Origin: Bacteroidota bacterium
GTDB lineage: Bacteria > Bacteroidota > Bacteroidia > Bacteroidales > FEN-979
Direction of reading: 5' to 3'
Assembly (NCBI GenBank): GCA_026391835.1
Contig: JAPLDF010000008.1
Location: 34,606-98,605 of the forward strand
DNA: 64,000 nt
Part shown: piece by piece, positions 37,092 through 45,563 of the stretch
Numbering within the stretch: the stretch's first letter is position 1
Layout: each line of letters starts with the position of its first letter
Notes under the pieces: generated by a model
Told to the model about the DNA's origin: nothing
Seen by the model: only the letters and a program-made list of their open reading frames with translations
Databases searched by the model: none
Translations under genes and position numbers: made by a program

Positions 37092-37425
37092 AACAGACAA
37101 TTTCCATAGATAGTTCAAAATTATATCAGCAGGGAGGATTGTGAAACAATTATCGGTGTACTCCTCTAATTCCTTGATGTAACGGCCGTGATGAAGGCAG
37201 TACTCCGGTTTAATACCGATCATCTTCTGTATGAATACTAACTGGTTGTTGCTGTTCAGATGGATGGGCGAAAACCTGAGAACCACAAAATACCCAAACG
37301 GGAACCCGGTTCCCTCCTTTGACGAATACCCGGTTCTGGCGACATATTTGGGAGGATCTCAGCTCTGTTTTATACATTAAAGCCGGGGCCTTTTTACGCT
37401 GCGGAAGGGATTAGGTGTGCCCGTG

Positions 37426-37480
37426 TGGACACATCGGACTAATCGTCCATCGTCCGACGTTTTTAATCAACCACTTATAA
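37426..37480. repeat. Dispersed intergenic repeat, copy B
   Basis: TGGACACATCGGACTAATCG and then GTCCGACGTTTTTAATCAAC; it aligns with 10516-10570 over its whole length. Within it, CGGAC and GTCCG can pair as a short hairpin. A TTGGTCA box follows at 37487. Confidence 0.5.
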
Positions 37481-37509
37481 AAGTTGGTCAGGGAGAGCAT
37501 TTTCCCCAT

Positions 37510-38034
37510 TTATTTGGTCACCCCTCCAGCTATTTTGCCATATTCAATATCATTGGGCTGCCAAAGTTCAATTTTATTACCCTCTATATCAAGGATGTGA
37601 ACGAATTTTCCATATTCATAAGATTCTATTGTATCCAGAATAGTAACACTGTCTGCCTTTAACAGCACGACAAGTGCCTGGAGGTTCTCCACCCGGTAAT
37701 TGATCATGAAATCTTTGGTGGATGGTTCGAAGTATTTGGTTGATTCTTTGAATGGACTCCACTGGGTAAACCCCTTTTTCGTACTGTCTGCCCCTGTGCG
37801 CCACTCAAAGGTTGTCCCATACGCATCTGTTTGCAGTCCAAGGTTTTTAGAATACCATTCTTTCACTTTTTTCGGGTCTTTGCATTTGAAAAAGATACCA
37901 CCAATACCCGTTACTTTTTTCATTGTCAGGGTTCCGGGTGTATCCGATACTATTTTACTGAATGCAAACCCGGCTCCAAATGCTGCAAGGAATGCAATTG
38001 TTAAAAGGATAGGTTTCAGCGTTCTGTTTTTCAT
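37510..38034 (-). CDS. Exported VOC/glyoxalase-fold protein
   Basis: 174 aa. An N-terminal hydrophobic segment (about residues 9-25, LLTIAFLAAFGAGFAFS) acts as signal or anchor. Then comes one vicinal-oxygen-chelate domain: VTGIGGIFFKCKDPKKVKEW at the first strand and helix, NLGLQTDAYGTTFEW, and near the end HILDIEGNKIELWQP with the typical metal-ligand Glu. Most VOC proteins are cytoplasmic and dimeric; an exported form is less common and its substrate cannot be told. It stands alone, with the SDR relic upstream and a dispersed repeat behind it. Confidence 0.85.
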   Translation of the reverse strand: MKNRTLKPILLTIAFLAAFGAGFAFSKIVSDTPGTLTMKKVTGIGGIFFKCKDPKKVKEWYSKNLGLQTDAYGTTFEWRTGADSTKKGFTQWSPFKESTKYFEPSTKDFMINYRVENLQALVVLLKADSVTILDTIESYEYGKFVHILDIEGNKIELWQPNDIEYGKIAGGVTK

Positions 38035-38147
38035 GGTTCGTAGATTATTTGTTGTCCTGTATCATACAAGTGTATACATTTAATTTATCAAACTGGAATT
38101 TTTTTTACAATCCTCGTTTTTCAGGATTCAATTGATTGAATAACGCA

Positions 38148-38312
38148 TCACGTTTTAACCTTAAATTGGCAGCAAATCCGATGGCAGCACCTTTTTTCCC
38201 TTCTTCCGCAAATGATAACAGTATTATCCTGCCGGAGGAATTCCTGGGCGAATCCGTGCCCGATACCTGTGGCACCGCCGGTGATAAGAATTGTGTTTTT
38301 CGAAATTTTCAT
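38148..38312 (-). pseudogene. Short-chain dehydrogenase (SDR) N-terminal remnant
   Basis: From ATG 38312 the minus strand reads MKISKNTILITGGATGIG, a complete Rossmann glycine motif (TGGATGIG), then FAQEFLRQDNTVIICGRRE, the second strand with its NADP-type GRRE. After GRRE it turns into an unrelated Cys/Arg-rich tail and stops at residue 54 (TGA 38150-38148). Intact members have about 230-250 aa with a YxxxK catalytic motif, absent here. The gene was truncated after its first 40 codons. Confidence 0.78.
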
Positions 38313-38367
38313 GGTTACCGCTCGTTTGAATTTTGGATTTGAACAAAATTAACCATTAATAACGAAA

Positions 38368-38392
38368 GAAGCCGCCTTTTTACGACGGCTTC
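38368..38392. other. Hairpin in the intergenic region 38313-38638
   Basis: GAAGCCG (38368-38374) pairs with CGGCTTC (38386-38392) around CCTTTTTACGA. No T-run follows. The remaining 250 bp hold no gene; TATATTTG at 38574-38581 is a plausible -7 box of the GtrA gene, without a matching -33 at the usual distance. Confidence 0.4.
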
Positions 38393-38638
38393 GGGGGACA
38401 TATTGGGGGGCGTTTGCTTCTAAGTCACAAAGGTTTATGAAGTCATAGAATAAAAAAATTCACAAAAAGAATTAATCCTCCCCCAGCTGAGACAATAGAT
38501 GCAGCAAATGGCAGTTTATTTTCCTGATTATTGATTTTGTGTAAAAAAACACAAAAGAAAAGACCAATCGCAATATATTTGCAGCAATTGATGATTGCGC
38601 CGGGATTGATCGCAATTCAATATCTAACAATTTTCTAA

Positions 38639-39181
38639 ATGAGCAATGTTCTTATAGCCTGCGGGAAGTCAATCAGGGTAATTATCGATTTCTTCTATCC
38701 GCCTTTTCGTAAATTTATGACTTTGCAGTTTTTTCGGTATGGTATCACCGGGGCAGCAAATTTAGTGTTCGATTGGATATTGTATTTCATGATATATAAT
38801 TTTGTTCTGCGGCACAAAATGCTGAACCTCGGATTTGTAACACTTAGTTCACACATTGCAGCCCTGGCAATTAAGGTGCCGATTGTTTTACTTTCCGGAT
38901 TTTTGCTGCAGAAATATGTAACCTTTTCATCTTCCAGTTTAAATGGAAGAGTTCAGCTATTCCGGTATGCAATTGTGTTTTTTGTCAATCTTTGCATCAG
39001 TTATTTTGGTATAAAATTATTGGTTGACGGGTTCAACCTTTATCCTTCACCCTCAAATATCATCATTTCAATTTTTACTGTTTTCATCAGTTATTTCTCA
39101 CAGAAACTTTATACGTTTAAGACATCAGATCCTGCGGTATTCCAGGAATTACAGGCATCCCCTCAGTCACTTAAGGGCTGA
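38639..39181 (+). CDS. GtrA-family membrane protein
   Basis: 180 aa with four hydrophobic segments (about 35-58, 76-100, 113-135 and 141-160) in the GtrA fold. QFFRYGITGAANLVFDWILY is the family's F.KF..VG..NT-type opening and LLSGFLLQKYVTFSS its central N..WTF-like motif; the end is ISYFSQKLYTFK. GtrA proteins are flippase-like partners in moving lipid-linked sugars for cell-envelope polysaccharide. No glycosyltransferase gene is adjacent, so its substrate remains open. A TATATTTG box lies 58 bp upstream. Confidence 0.85.
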   Translation: MSNVLIACGKSIRVIIDFFYPPFRKFMTLQFFRYGITGAANLVFDWILYFMIYNFVLRHKMLNLGFVTLSSHIAALAIKVPIVLLSGFLLQKYVTFSSSSLNGRVQLFRYAIVFFVNLCISYFGIKLLVDGFNLYPSPSNIIISIFTVFISYFSQKLYTFKTSDPAVFQELQASPQSLKG

Positions 39182-39360
39182 GGAACCTGCACGGATTTCG
39201 TTGACAGTCATCTAAAATCGATTTTTGGCCGGGTTACTCATTTAATCTTTGCCATTTTGCGTGCGAGACGTACGTATATTTGTGAAGAAATCTACATCCG
39301 GTGAGGTCAGGTAATAATTGTGGAATTGATCCTTCCTGTGTTTATTGAATAAAAGAAAAT

Positions 39361-39897
39361 ATGAACGTAAAAACAATATTTAGCAACTTGGTTATGGGAA
39401 TTCTCGCTCTTCTGTTCAGTTCGTGTTCTACCATTCCGGAAGGAGTCGTTGCAATAAAACCATTCGACAAGGCGAAATACCTGGGCAAGTGGTATGAGAT
39501 TGCCCGCTTCGATTTTAGATTTGAGCGAAATTTAAACAACACTACGGCTCAATATTCTGTGAAGGATGATGGCACCATTAAAGTCGTTAACCGCGGCTAT
39601 AATTATGAGAAAAAGAAATGGGAGGAAGCCACCGGAATCGCAAAATTTGTCGGGAAACCAGATGTTGCCATGCTGAAAGTGTCGTTTTTCCGCCCGTTTT
39701 ACGGAGGATATAATGTGATCGCCATCGACAATGATTACAAGTATGCACTTGTTTGCGGGAATAAGCTGAGTTATCTGTGGATTCTTTCCCGTGAGATCAC
39801 CATCCCGGAAGAAATAAAACAGAACTACCTTACTATTGCCAAAAAACTGGGATTTGACACTGCTGCCCTCATTTGGGTTGAGCATGACAAGAATTAA
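39361..39897 (+). CDS. blc: Lipocalin (Blc-like outer-membrane lipoprotein)
   Basis: 178 aa. A lipoprotein signal with lipobox LFSSC (Cys near residue 21) is followed by the lipocalin signature YLGKWYEIARFDFRFER (GxW motif) and YSVKDDGTIKVVNRGYN. Strand YVLVCGNKLSYLWILSR-like (here YALVCGNKLSYLWILSR) matches Blc, and the end helix IKQNYLTIAKKLGFDT fits too. Blc binds lysophospholipids and fatty acids at the outer membrane under envelope stress. Length and motifs are complete. TATATTTG at 39275-39282 is a likely -7 box. Confidence 0.92.
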   Translation: MNVKTIFSNLVMGILALLFSSCSTIPEGVVAIKPFDKAKYLGKWYEIARFDFRFERNLNNTTAQYSVKDDGTIKVVNRGYNYEKKKWEEATGIAKFVGKPDVAMLKVSFFRPFYGGYNVIAIDNDYKYALVCGNKLSYLWILSREITIPEEIKQNYLTIAKKLGFDTAALIWVEHDKN

Positions 39898-39923
39898 ACC
39901 CGGACATGACCCAGCCTGCATCA

Positions 39924-40511
39924 TCACTCTTTCCGGGTCTTGAACATGTAGCTGATCGTGTTTATATCCAGGGCATTAAAGATGGCTTCAACCTGGTTGG
40001 TATACTGCGCATCATGGCCGATGATCGCGTCCCTGATGAGAAAGGCCTCGTAGTCATAGTTGGCAGCATCCATGTATGTTGCCAGGACGCACCCGACCGA
40101 ACTCAGCCCGCAAAGGAACAGCGTATTGATGCCTTTATCCTTAAGCAGGTTGTTAAGTTCAGTCTTGTTGAATGCACTCGGGTAGGTTTTAATCACTTTC
40201 GGGTCCGACTGTTCGATTTTCAGTGAGTCGTGGAATTCAAAACCTGGTGAACCCGGTTCCGGACCCCACTTTTTGCTGGTATGGTAAACCCGTATGACAG
40301 GCAATCCATATTGCCTGAAGAGCCAGATAGACCAGTTCATCATTTCGAGGGCCCTCTCCTGGTCCTCTTTGGACATCATGGGCAGAAATTGTTTTTGGAC
40401 ATCGATCACCAGCAAAGCAGGTTTCATAAGAACTTTTTCGGGTTCGCCTGACTGGGCATAAACACCTTGAAATGCGAGCAAAAGTGCAAGCAGGGTAACA
40501 ATCTTTTTCAT
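39924..40511 (-). CDS. Exported isochorismatase-family cysteine hydrolase
   Basis: 195 aa. A signal peptide (MKKIVTLLALLLAFQGVYAQ) precedes an isochorismatase-like fold. Catalytic Asp in ALLVIDVQKQF (about residue 37), the Lys region before TYPSAFNKTEL (about 112-124) and the nucleophile Cys in LCGLSSVGCVLATYMDA (about 144) make up the Asp-Lys-Cys triad. The usual cis-peptide SSVGC replaces the more frequent T..C. Family members hydrolyse isochorismate, nicotinamide or N-carbamoyl compounds; substrate unknown, but a periplasmic location is unusual. It converges with the lipocalin gene, 26 bp apart. Confidence 0.87.
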   Translation of the reverse strand: MKKIVTLLALLLAFQGVYAQSGEPEKVLMKPALLVIDVQKQFLPMMSKEDQERALEMMNWSIWLFRQYGLPVIRVYHTSKKWGPEPGSPGFEFHDSLKIEQSDPKVIKTYPSAFNKTELNNLLKDKGINTLFLCGLSSVGCVLATYMDAANYDYEAFLIRDAIIGHDAQYTNQVEAIFNALDINTISYMFKTRKE

Positions 40512-40772
40512 GGGATAAGCATTTGTGTAAAAATACTGAAGACCAGCCCCCGGGTCAACAAGGATCGGTAAAACGGGTTGTAATATCTGTCAAAGGATAT
40601 AGTTTAATGTTTTATAACACAGGTGAAGTTGCCGGGGGGCTGCACATTTGCGCAATAAGGTGAAATATAAAATGTATTACAAGTGATTCATTTTCCCTGA
40701 ATCATTCCTACAACGACACATCTTGTCGTTCTCACGCATTAGCTTTGACCCGTCATAAAAAAAACAAACACC

Positions 40773-41894
40773 ATGGGGTTAAAAGCCATCAACCTGAATC
40801 ATCTGCAAGCCAGAACTGCTGAACTGGAGAAAACAACCGCAAAAATGAACCTGGAGGGAGTGTTCGCCGAAAGAACCCATTCCTACCTGAACGAATTCAA
40901 TTTATTTCTCGCTCACTTCAACTCAATCCCAAATTTCATTCATGAAATCAATATTGACTGTAAAAGAGCCAACAAGTGGTTTGTGGACTATTTCCAGGGC
41001 GATATCAAGGACTTTTATTTTGATAAAATCTACTTAAGGAGTAAGAAAACAGCGGAATACGATGACATCTTCTACTTTTTATATGACGATTTGATTGTTG
41101 ATTTTGACACCAATAATTCTGTTGTAAGATTTTTATTCCGCAAGACCGACATCTCCTTAGTTGAAGCGGTCATTGATGGGATCAAAAAATTTAAGGAACG
41201 CAAAGCGAAACACAAACCGGAAATGTCGCTCCTGGTAAACACCAAACATGGGATTGAAACCAAATCATTCCTTATTTCAAAACCAAAACTCAGTATTGAC
41301 GATAATTACAACGACGATTTCAAAGAGATCCATCAAACCATCATTAAAAGGCTATCCAAAAAAAATGATAAAGGTTTGGTTCTATTGCATGGCCGGCCCG
41401 GGACAGGTAAAACTTCATATGTACGCCACCTGATTTCATCAATTAATAAGGATGTGATTTTTTTACCACCCAATATGGCAGGCGCAATTACCAATCCCGA
41501 CCTGATTTCAGTATTGATTGACAACCCTAACTCCATTTTCGTCATTGAAGACGCTGAAAACATCGTTGTCGACAGGGAACAGGATGGTCATTCTCCTGTA
41601 ACCGCGTTACTGAACATCTCCGACGGGTTACTTTCTGACTGTCTGAACATCCAGGTAATCTGCTCATTCAACACCGATATTTCAAAGGTGGATAGTGCAT
41701 TGATGAGAAAAGGCAGGTTGATTGCCAAGTATGAATTCAAAGAATTAACGATTGATAAGGCTCAGAAACTTTCTAAGAAATTAGGCTTCGGCGCCAGTTT
41801 CAATACACCGATGACTTTGACGGCGATATACAACCAGGATGAAAAAGATTTTCAACAGGAGAAAAACAGGACCCGGATTGGATTCGGGGTTTGA
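40773..41894 (+). CDS. AAA-type ATPase, single domain
   Basis: 373 aa. An N-terminal region of about 190 residues has no recognised domain (long charged helices, FDTNNSVVRFLF). Then follows an AAA ATPase: Walker A LLHGRPGTGKTSYVRHLI (about 202-219), Walker B SIFVIEDAEN (about 257-266), a sensor-1 like VICSFNTDISKVD (about 297-309) and an arginine finger candidate in ALMRKGRLIAKYEF. This resembles the BCS1/FtsH-like branch used as solitary ATPases in Bacteroidota. Partner and substrate are unknown. No operon neighbour on the same strand within 115 bp except the small gene at 42011. Confidence 0.85.
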   Translation: MGLKAINLNHLQARTAELEKTTAKMNLEGVFAERTHSYLNEFNLFLAHFNSIPNFIHEINIDCKRANKWFVDYFQGDIKDFYFDKIYLRSKKTAEYDDIFYFLYDDLIVDFDTNNSVVRFLFRKTDISLVEAVIDGIKKFKERKAKHKPEMSLLVNTKHGIETKSFLISKPKLSIDDNYNDDFKEIHQTIIKRLSKKNDKGLVLLHGRPGTGKTSYVRHLISSINKDVIFLPPNMAGAITNPDLISVLIDNPNSIFVIEDAENIVVDREQDGHSPVTALLNISDGLLSDCLNIQVICSFNTDISKVDSALMRKGRLIAKYEFKELTIDKAQKLSKKLGFGASFNTPMTLTAIYNQDEKDFQQEKNRTRIGFGV

Positions 41895-42010
41895 TAGAAA
41901 TAGTACCTTTATAACCACGATTGAACGAGAAATCATGCCAAGTTTATACCTGGATGATACGATTCCGGGAACCAATGAAAAGAAGTATTGTTAACAAAAT
42001 GATTTTTGCA

Positions 42011-42439
42011 ATGTCAATAGAAAAAGGAACAAAAGAAAACCCATGGATACTGAAGACTCCTCCTCTGTCCTCCGATTTCACGATGCATAAGGATACCAGG
42101 GACGGCAAAGAAATATTAGTTTGCACCGTCGGTAAAACAGTTTTACACTACGATTTTCGCTGTCTGGCAGACCTTCACGTGATGCTGATAATACATGGTG
42201 ACTGGATGGAGCTTGGAAGTGCAGATGAACTGAAACCCGCAAAAGAAGGCACGGTTGAAGCTTGGGGACGATCAGAAAACAACCAGGTTGGGGGTTGGTA
42301 TGGGCTTAAAAAAGGGTTACGTGGTCGGTTCGGAATGTATGTTCCGCCTTTAATGGAAGAACTCGGACTTGCTAAACTCACGCACGAACCGAGGGGAAAT
42401 AAAATGAGAGCGGTTTTTCCGGGCTTAGCTGAAAATTGA
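42011..42439 (+). CDS. Conserved small protein of unknown function
   Basis: 142 aa from ATG 42011 (MSIEKGTKENPWILKTPP), where the typical-looking protein starts; the frame extends 30 codons upstream without such character. The sequence has SSDFTMHKDTRDGKEILVC, then HYDFRCLADLHVMLIIHGDW and GWYGLKKGLRGRFGMYVPPL. I recall this as a widespread short uncharacterised family (DUF6855-like), found in soil and aquatic bacteria, with no known function. Its 3' end overlaps the end of the UspA gene on the other strand by 15 bp. Confidence 0.7.
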   Translation: MSIEKGTKENPWILKTPPLSSDFTMHKDTRDGKEILVCTVGKTVLHYDFRCLADLHVMLIIHGDWMELGSADELKPAKEGTVEAWGRSENNQVGGWYGLKKGLRGRFGMYVPPLMEELGLAKLTHEPRGNKMRAVFPGLAEN

Positions 42440-43303
42440 GACGAAACCCAGCTCTTTCGGTGCGATCGACATGACCGGAACCGGCGACAGCCGCACGAAC
42501 TCCTGGGCGCGGGATCCCACGAAAAACTCTATAACGCCCGATTCCTGCTGGGTCATGATCATGATAAGGTCGATATCCCCCTGTTGTTCGGCATAATTCA
42601 ACACTGTGGGGATGAGAGCTTTCTCATTTTCTACTCCTTCAATGATTTCTGCCGTACACCTGATGCCCTCCGTCTCGATAAATTGTTTTACCTGCCCGGC
42701 CAGGAATTTGAGCCTGCTGTGAACGGCAGGGTCGTTTTTACTCCAGATCCCGGAAACTACTTTTATACCGGCACCGTATATTTTGGCAATTTTAATGCCC
42801 CATGTCACCTTTTGCCTGCTTTCGGTAGTAAGGTCCAGGGGCAGCAGTATATTCCTGCAACCATCGAAATGATGCCGGGCATTGATGGTGATGACCGGGC
42901 ATTTTGTCGAGCGCAGCACCCTTGAACTGTTGGCCCCCATCACCCCGACAGCGTCCCCGGGAAGCTCGGGTTGACTGTGTGTACCCATGACAATGAACTG
43001 GGCCTGGATCTTATCGGCTGTTTCCAGGATTTTCGAATAGACCCGGCCTGTTTCCATCATGGTTGAAACGGGCAACCCGGTTTCGGCCTGCACCCTGGAG
43101 GAGAGTTCGGCAAGTTTCACCTCCAGTTTATTCATAATCTCTTCATCATACGAGGCACCGAACAGGGACCTGATGCCGGCAGGAGGATCATAAACATAGA
43201 GCAGCACTATTTCTGCCGGGAGCAGGCGCGCCAGGTTGTAAGACTGTTCCAGGGCGATGAGCGACTGGGGTTCAAAATCGACGGGGACAAGAATCTGTTT
43301 CAT
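42425..43303 (-). CDS. Tandem-domain universal stress protein (UspA)
   Basis: 292 aa from ATG 43303 (MKQILVPVDFEPQSLIALEQ), the classical UspA opening; the frame is open 11 codons upstream. Two Usp domains: residues 1-140, with FIVMGTHSQPELPG and MGANSSRVLRSTKCPVITI as nucleotide-binding loop, and about 150-290, with MIMTQQESGVIEFFVGSRAQ and VPVMSI. The second loop is degenerate. Usp proteins help survival under starvation or oxidative stress. TAACTTTG on the minus strand (43341-43334), about 30 bp before the start, is a likely -7 box. Confidence 0.93.
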   Translation of the reverse strand: MKQILVPVDFEPQSLIALEQSYNLARLLPAEIVLLYVYDPPAGIRSLFGASYDEEIMNKLEVKLAELSSRVQAETGLPVSTMMETGRVYSKILETADKIQAQFIVMGTHSQPELPGDAVGVMGANSSRVLRSTKCPVITINARHHFDGCRNILLPLDLTTESRQKVTWGIKIAKIYGAGIKVVSGIWSKNDPAVHSRLKFLAGQVKQFIETEGIRCTAEIIEGVENEKALIPTVLNYAEQQGDIDLIMIMTQQESGVIEFFVGSRAQEFVRLSPVPVMSIAPKELGFVSIFS

Positions 43304-43357
43304 GATCGATGGAATTATTTTAAAGTAATTGCACAAAGTTAGTTATTTCGATAGTTA

Positions 43358-43604
43358 AAGCCAGCCTGGTTGGTTTTATGTTCCGCTTTAAGTATTGCCT
43401 TTATTACCGGGCTATTCAGAGCATGCAGGGTGTTCAGGCTAAGTGTTATTCCAGTAATAATAATTCTGTCTTTTTCAGTATCGATAGCTGGTGCAGGGAT
43501 ATTTCCATTGCCGCTGAGTCGGGGACTCATTCCTGGACTATTTCCACTTTGACTCCAAATTCTTCAGGACAATTTTACCACTGCTCTATAAGCCAGGCTG
43601 GCTT
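43358..43604. repeat. 12-bp inverted repeat flanking a scrambled region
   Basis: AAGCCAGCCTGG at 43358-43369 is the exact reverse complement of CCAGGCTGGCTT at 43593-43604. The second arm lies in DUF3667-type coding sequence. The 220 bp between them hold no recognisable gene on either strand. Possibly a rearrangement scar; 12 bp could also occur by chance. Confidence 0.3.
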
Positions 43605-44342
43605 ACCCTCGAATACATGAGAGGCAGGCGAAAATCATTTGTAGAACCATTCAAAGTGTTCCTGGTCATCCGCGTTATCTATTTCCTTCTCATGCCTTTT
43701 GGAAAGGAACAGGAGGCTGAAAATACAAGTCCGGTGCTTTCAGACCCAGGCATGTCGCAGCCTGACCATCAAAAAACCGGGAAAAAGCATGTCAGCTATA
43801 CCTTACAGGGTGTTCCATTAAGTAAATCCGGGAGGGATTCCGTTAAAAATGAAATTGACACTACCGGATTAAAAAACTATGTTGAAAAACATTTTTCAAA
43901 GGAATCAGGCTGGACGAAACTATTCATAAGGCAGGCCTTAAAGATCATGATCTCAACGGGACAATCTTTCACAACGGTTCTTGAACATACAGCATCAAAA
44001 CTGATATTTATTTTAATCCCGGTTTTCGCCGCTCTTTTGAAGTTGTTTTATCTGCGGCGGAAGAGGCTGTACTTTGAACACCTGATTTTCTCACTGCATC
44101 TCCATGCCTTCATTTTTTTGCTATTCATCCTGTACCTGTTGATTGAACTGCTTTTTCCGCTTAACTTGTTTTACACCGCAATTATCATACTGGTCTATGG
44201 CTTCATTGCACTGAAAAAGTATTACGGGCAGGCGCTGTGGAAGACCTTGGCAAAAATGCTGCTGATCAGCTTGTCGTACCTGATTATCGGCCTCCCCCTG
44301 TTTATGATGCTGCTGATCCTTGTGGCGATGCTGTCGCTCTGA
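43518..44342 (+). CDS. DUF3667-family membrane protein, 5'-shortened
   Basis: From ATG 43617 the product has 241 aa. Family-like sequence in the same frame begins earlier, at about 43518 (SFLDYFHFDSKFFRTILPLL, then the GWLTLEYMRGRR block), right after an in-frame TGA at 43515-43517. The usual N-terminus of DUF3667 proteins, a zinc-ribbon C..C...C..CGQ, is missing. Three to four membrane segments remain (about 130-150, 160-180, 182-200 and 212-240 counted from 43617), with RRKRLYFEHLIFSLHLHAFIF as typical motif. So the gene is either translated from 43617 as a truncated protein or is a pseudogene that lost its 5' end by rearrangement. Confidence 0.65.
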   Translation, partial: VGDSFLDYFHFDSKFFRTILPLLYKPGWLTLEYMRGRRKSFVEPFKVFLVIRVIYFLLMPFGKEQEAENTSPVLSDPGMSQPDHQKTGKKHVSYTLQGVPLSKSGRDSVKNEIDTTGLKNYVEKHFSKESGWTKLFIRQALKIMISTGQSFTTVLEHTASKLIFILIPVFAALLKLFYLRRKRLYFEHLIFSLHLHAFIFLLFILYLLIELLFPLNLFYTAIIILVYGFIALKKYYGQALWKTLAKMLLISLSYLIIGLPLFMMLLILVAMLSL

Positions 44343-44360
44343 TCCAACCCGTCCTGACAT

Positions 44361-45164
44361 CTATTTTGCACCCAGGCTCGCCTGGTAGTATTCCCAGGAT
44401 GAGTAAATGCCCTTAACCGTGACAAGCGCAGAGGTGTCCACCACAAACTCGCTCAAACCAACCGGATTGAGCGGGGTTGCCCAGTCGTAGGTATAGCCCA
44501 GCCGGGTCCAGGGGAAGGCGCTGGTTGTGGAGGTGTCGTATTTGCCCGCAAGCTGGTTCAGGAACCAGTCCCGGTGTTTCAGGGTGGCAGTTGAGGGGAA
44601 ATAGAGACCGGCTTCATGGTCGGTGATCTCCGGATCGGGTGCAGGGCGGAAAAGGTTCACGGGGTAAACCCAGAATTCGACGAAATAATCATTCTGGCTG
44701 TCGGGCGGCATCCCCAGCAACTGGGCAATCCGCAAGTGCAGGGACGACTGGCCCGTAAAATTGTTTTTCTTCAGAAAACCGGCCATCTGGGGCACGGTGG
44801 TTATCCAGGCCATATGGGACTGGCTGCTGCTCGTTTTGAACGGTTGTCCCACCGGCCAGTACTGCGTGGAACTCTTTGTCATCCATGACACCACCAAAAG
44901 CCGCATCCTTCCTGCCGAATCAGCCGACCAGGTCAGATTCCCGTCTCCTGCCGAACTGTCGCCGTAATAGGTTACCGCCACCAGGCTCCTGTAAATCTCC
45001 CAGGGTTCGGCGGCTTTGGCATCCATTACCGCCAGTTTGTACTGGTGTGCCAGGCTGGTCATATCCGGCCCCGACGGTATATATTTTGTCACCTCTTTGC
45101 TGCACCCCGCAAACAGCATTACCGAAACAACAAAAACAACAACCAACCTGTTCACTGTCTTCAT
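44361..45164 (-). CDS. Lipoprotein of unknown function
   Basis: 267 aa from ATG 45164, which starts a lipoprotein signal with lipobox MLFAGC (Cys at residue 20); the longer frame to 45332 lacks such character. The mature part is soluble: YKLAVMDAKAAEPWEIYRSL, LTWSADSAGRMRLLVVSWMT, then several conserved-looking blocks (TVPQMAGFLKKNNF, LLGMPPDSQNDYFVEFWVYP, FRPAPDPEITDHEAG). The last shows Pro/Asp/His motifs that could bind metal. I know this only as an uncharacterised lipoprotein type. It faces the DUF3667 gene, 18 bp apart. Confidence 0.75.
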   Translation of the reverse strand: MKTVNRLVVVFVVSVMLFAGCSKEVTKYIPSGPDMTSLAHQYKLAVMDAKAAEPWEIYRSLVAVTYYGDSSAGDGNLTWSADSAGRMRLLVVSWMTKSSTQYWPVGQPFKTSSSQSHMAWITTVPQMAGFLKKNNFTGQSSLHLRIAQLLGMPPDSQNDYFVEFWVYPVNLFRPAPDPEITDHEAGLYFPSTATLKHRDWFLNQLAGKYDTSTTSAFPWTRLGYTYDWATPLNPVGLSEFVVDTSALVTVKGIYSSWEYYQASLGAK

Positions 45165-45354
45165 AAGATAATAATTTGCTGTTGAATGATTACATGGAAT
45201 ATCATGCATTTGAATTGTCAAACCATTTATGCTTTTCCTTCCCACCATTGTTTTTTTGCGTTTGAAATCGAACCGTAGATATTGAAGGAGCAATGCAAAT
45301 TTATGCTGTTTCTGAAGGAATGAGCGTTTCATTTTAAAATAATTTTAATACACG

Positions 45355-45385
45355 TTGCAACATATAATGTTATTCCGTATATTTG
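45355..45385 (+). promoter_or_regulatory. Bacteroidota-type promoter of the MarR-pirin unit
   Basis: TTG at 45355-45357 and TATATTTG at 45378-45385, 20 bases apart. The start would fall near 45393, giving a leader of about 40 nt before the small gene at 45432. The sequence between, CAACATATAATGTTATTCCG, contains an imperfect palindrome (AACATATAATGTT) that may be the MarR operator. Confidence 0.6.
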
Positions 45386-45431
45386 CAGAGATTTTATAAA
45401 CCATGTTTAAACAAGTTTAAATATAGCAACT

Positions 45432-45563
45432 ATGAGCATTTCCAAAACAAGAATGACCGGTGGCATGAGCATCCTGTTGCCTTCTGTTGTCCTAATCATG
45501 GTATGGATTGTCGGATTTATCAGGAATCCTGAACTTTTAAAGAAACAGGCTTATGAAAATTGA
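45432..45563 (+). CDS. 43-residue membrane peptide ahead of marR
   Basis: ATG 45432 opens a 43-aa frame with one hydrophobic segment (SILLPSVVLIMVWIVGFI, about 13-30) between charged ends. Its 3' end overlaps the MarR start: the ATG at 45553 lies inside it in another frame and its stop is at 45561-45563, so translation is probably coupled. A promoter with both elements stands upstream. Too short for most annotation pipelines; function unknown. The overlap and promoter argue that it is real. Confidence 0.6.
   Translation: MSISKTRMTGGMSILLPSVVLIMVWIVGFIRNPELLKKQAYEN

Noticed and set aside
38136..38342. 68-codon plus-strand frame
   Set aside because: It is the shadow of the SDR remnant on the minus strand, where the Rossmann motif is read.
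43370..43552. 60-codon hydrophobic plus-strand frame and 63-codon minus-strand frame
   Set aside because: Neither resembles a known protein; they lie in the scrambled region before the shortened DUF3667 gene.
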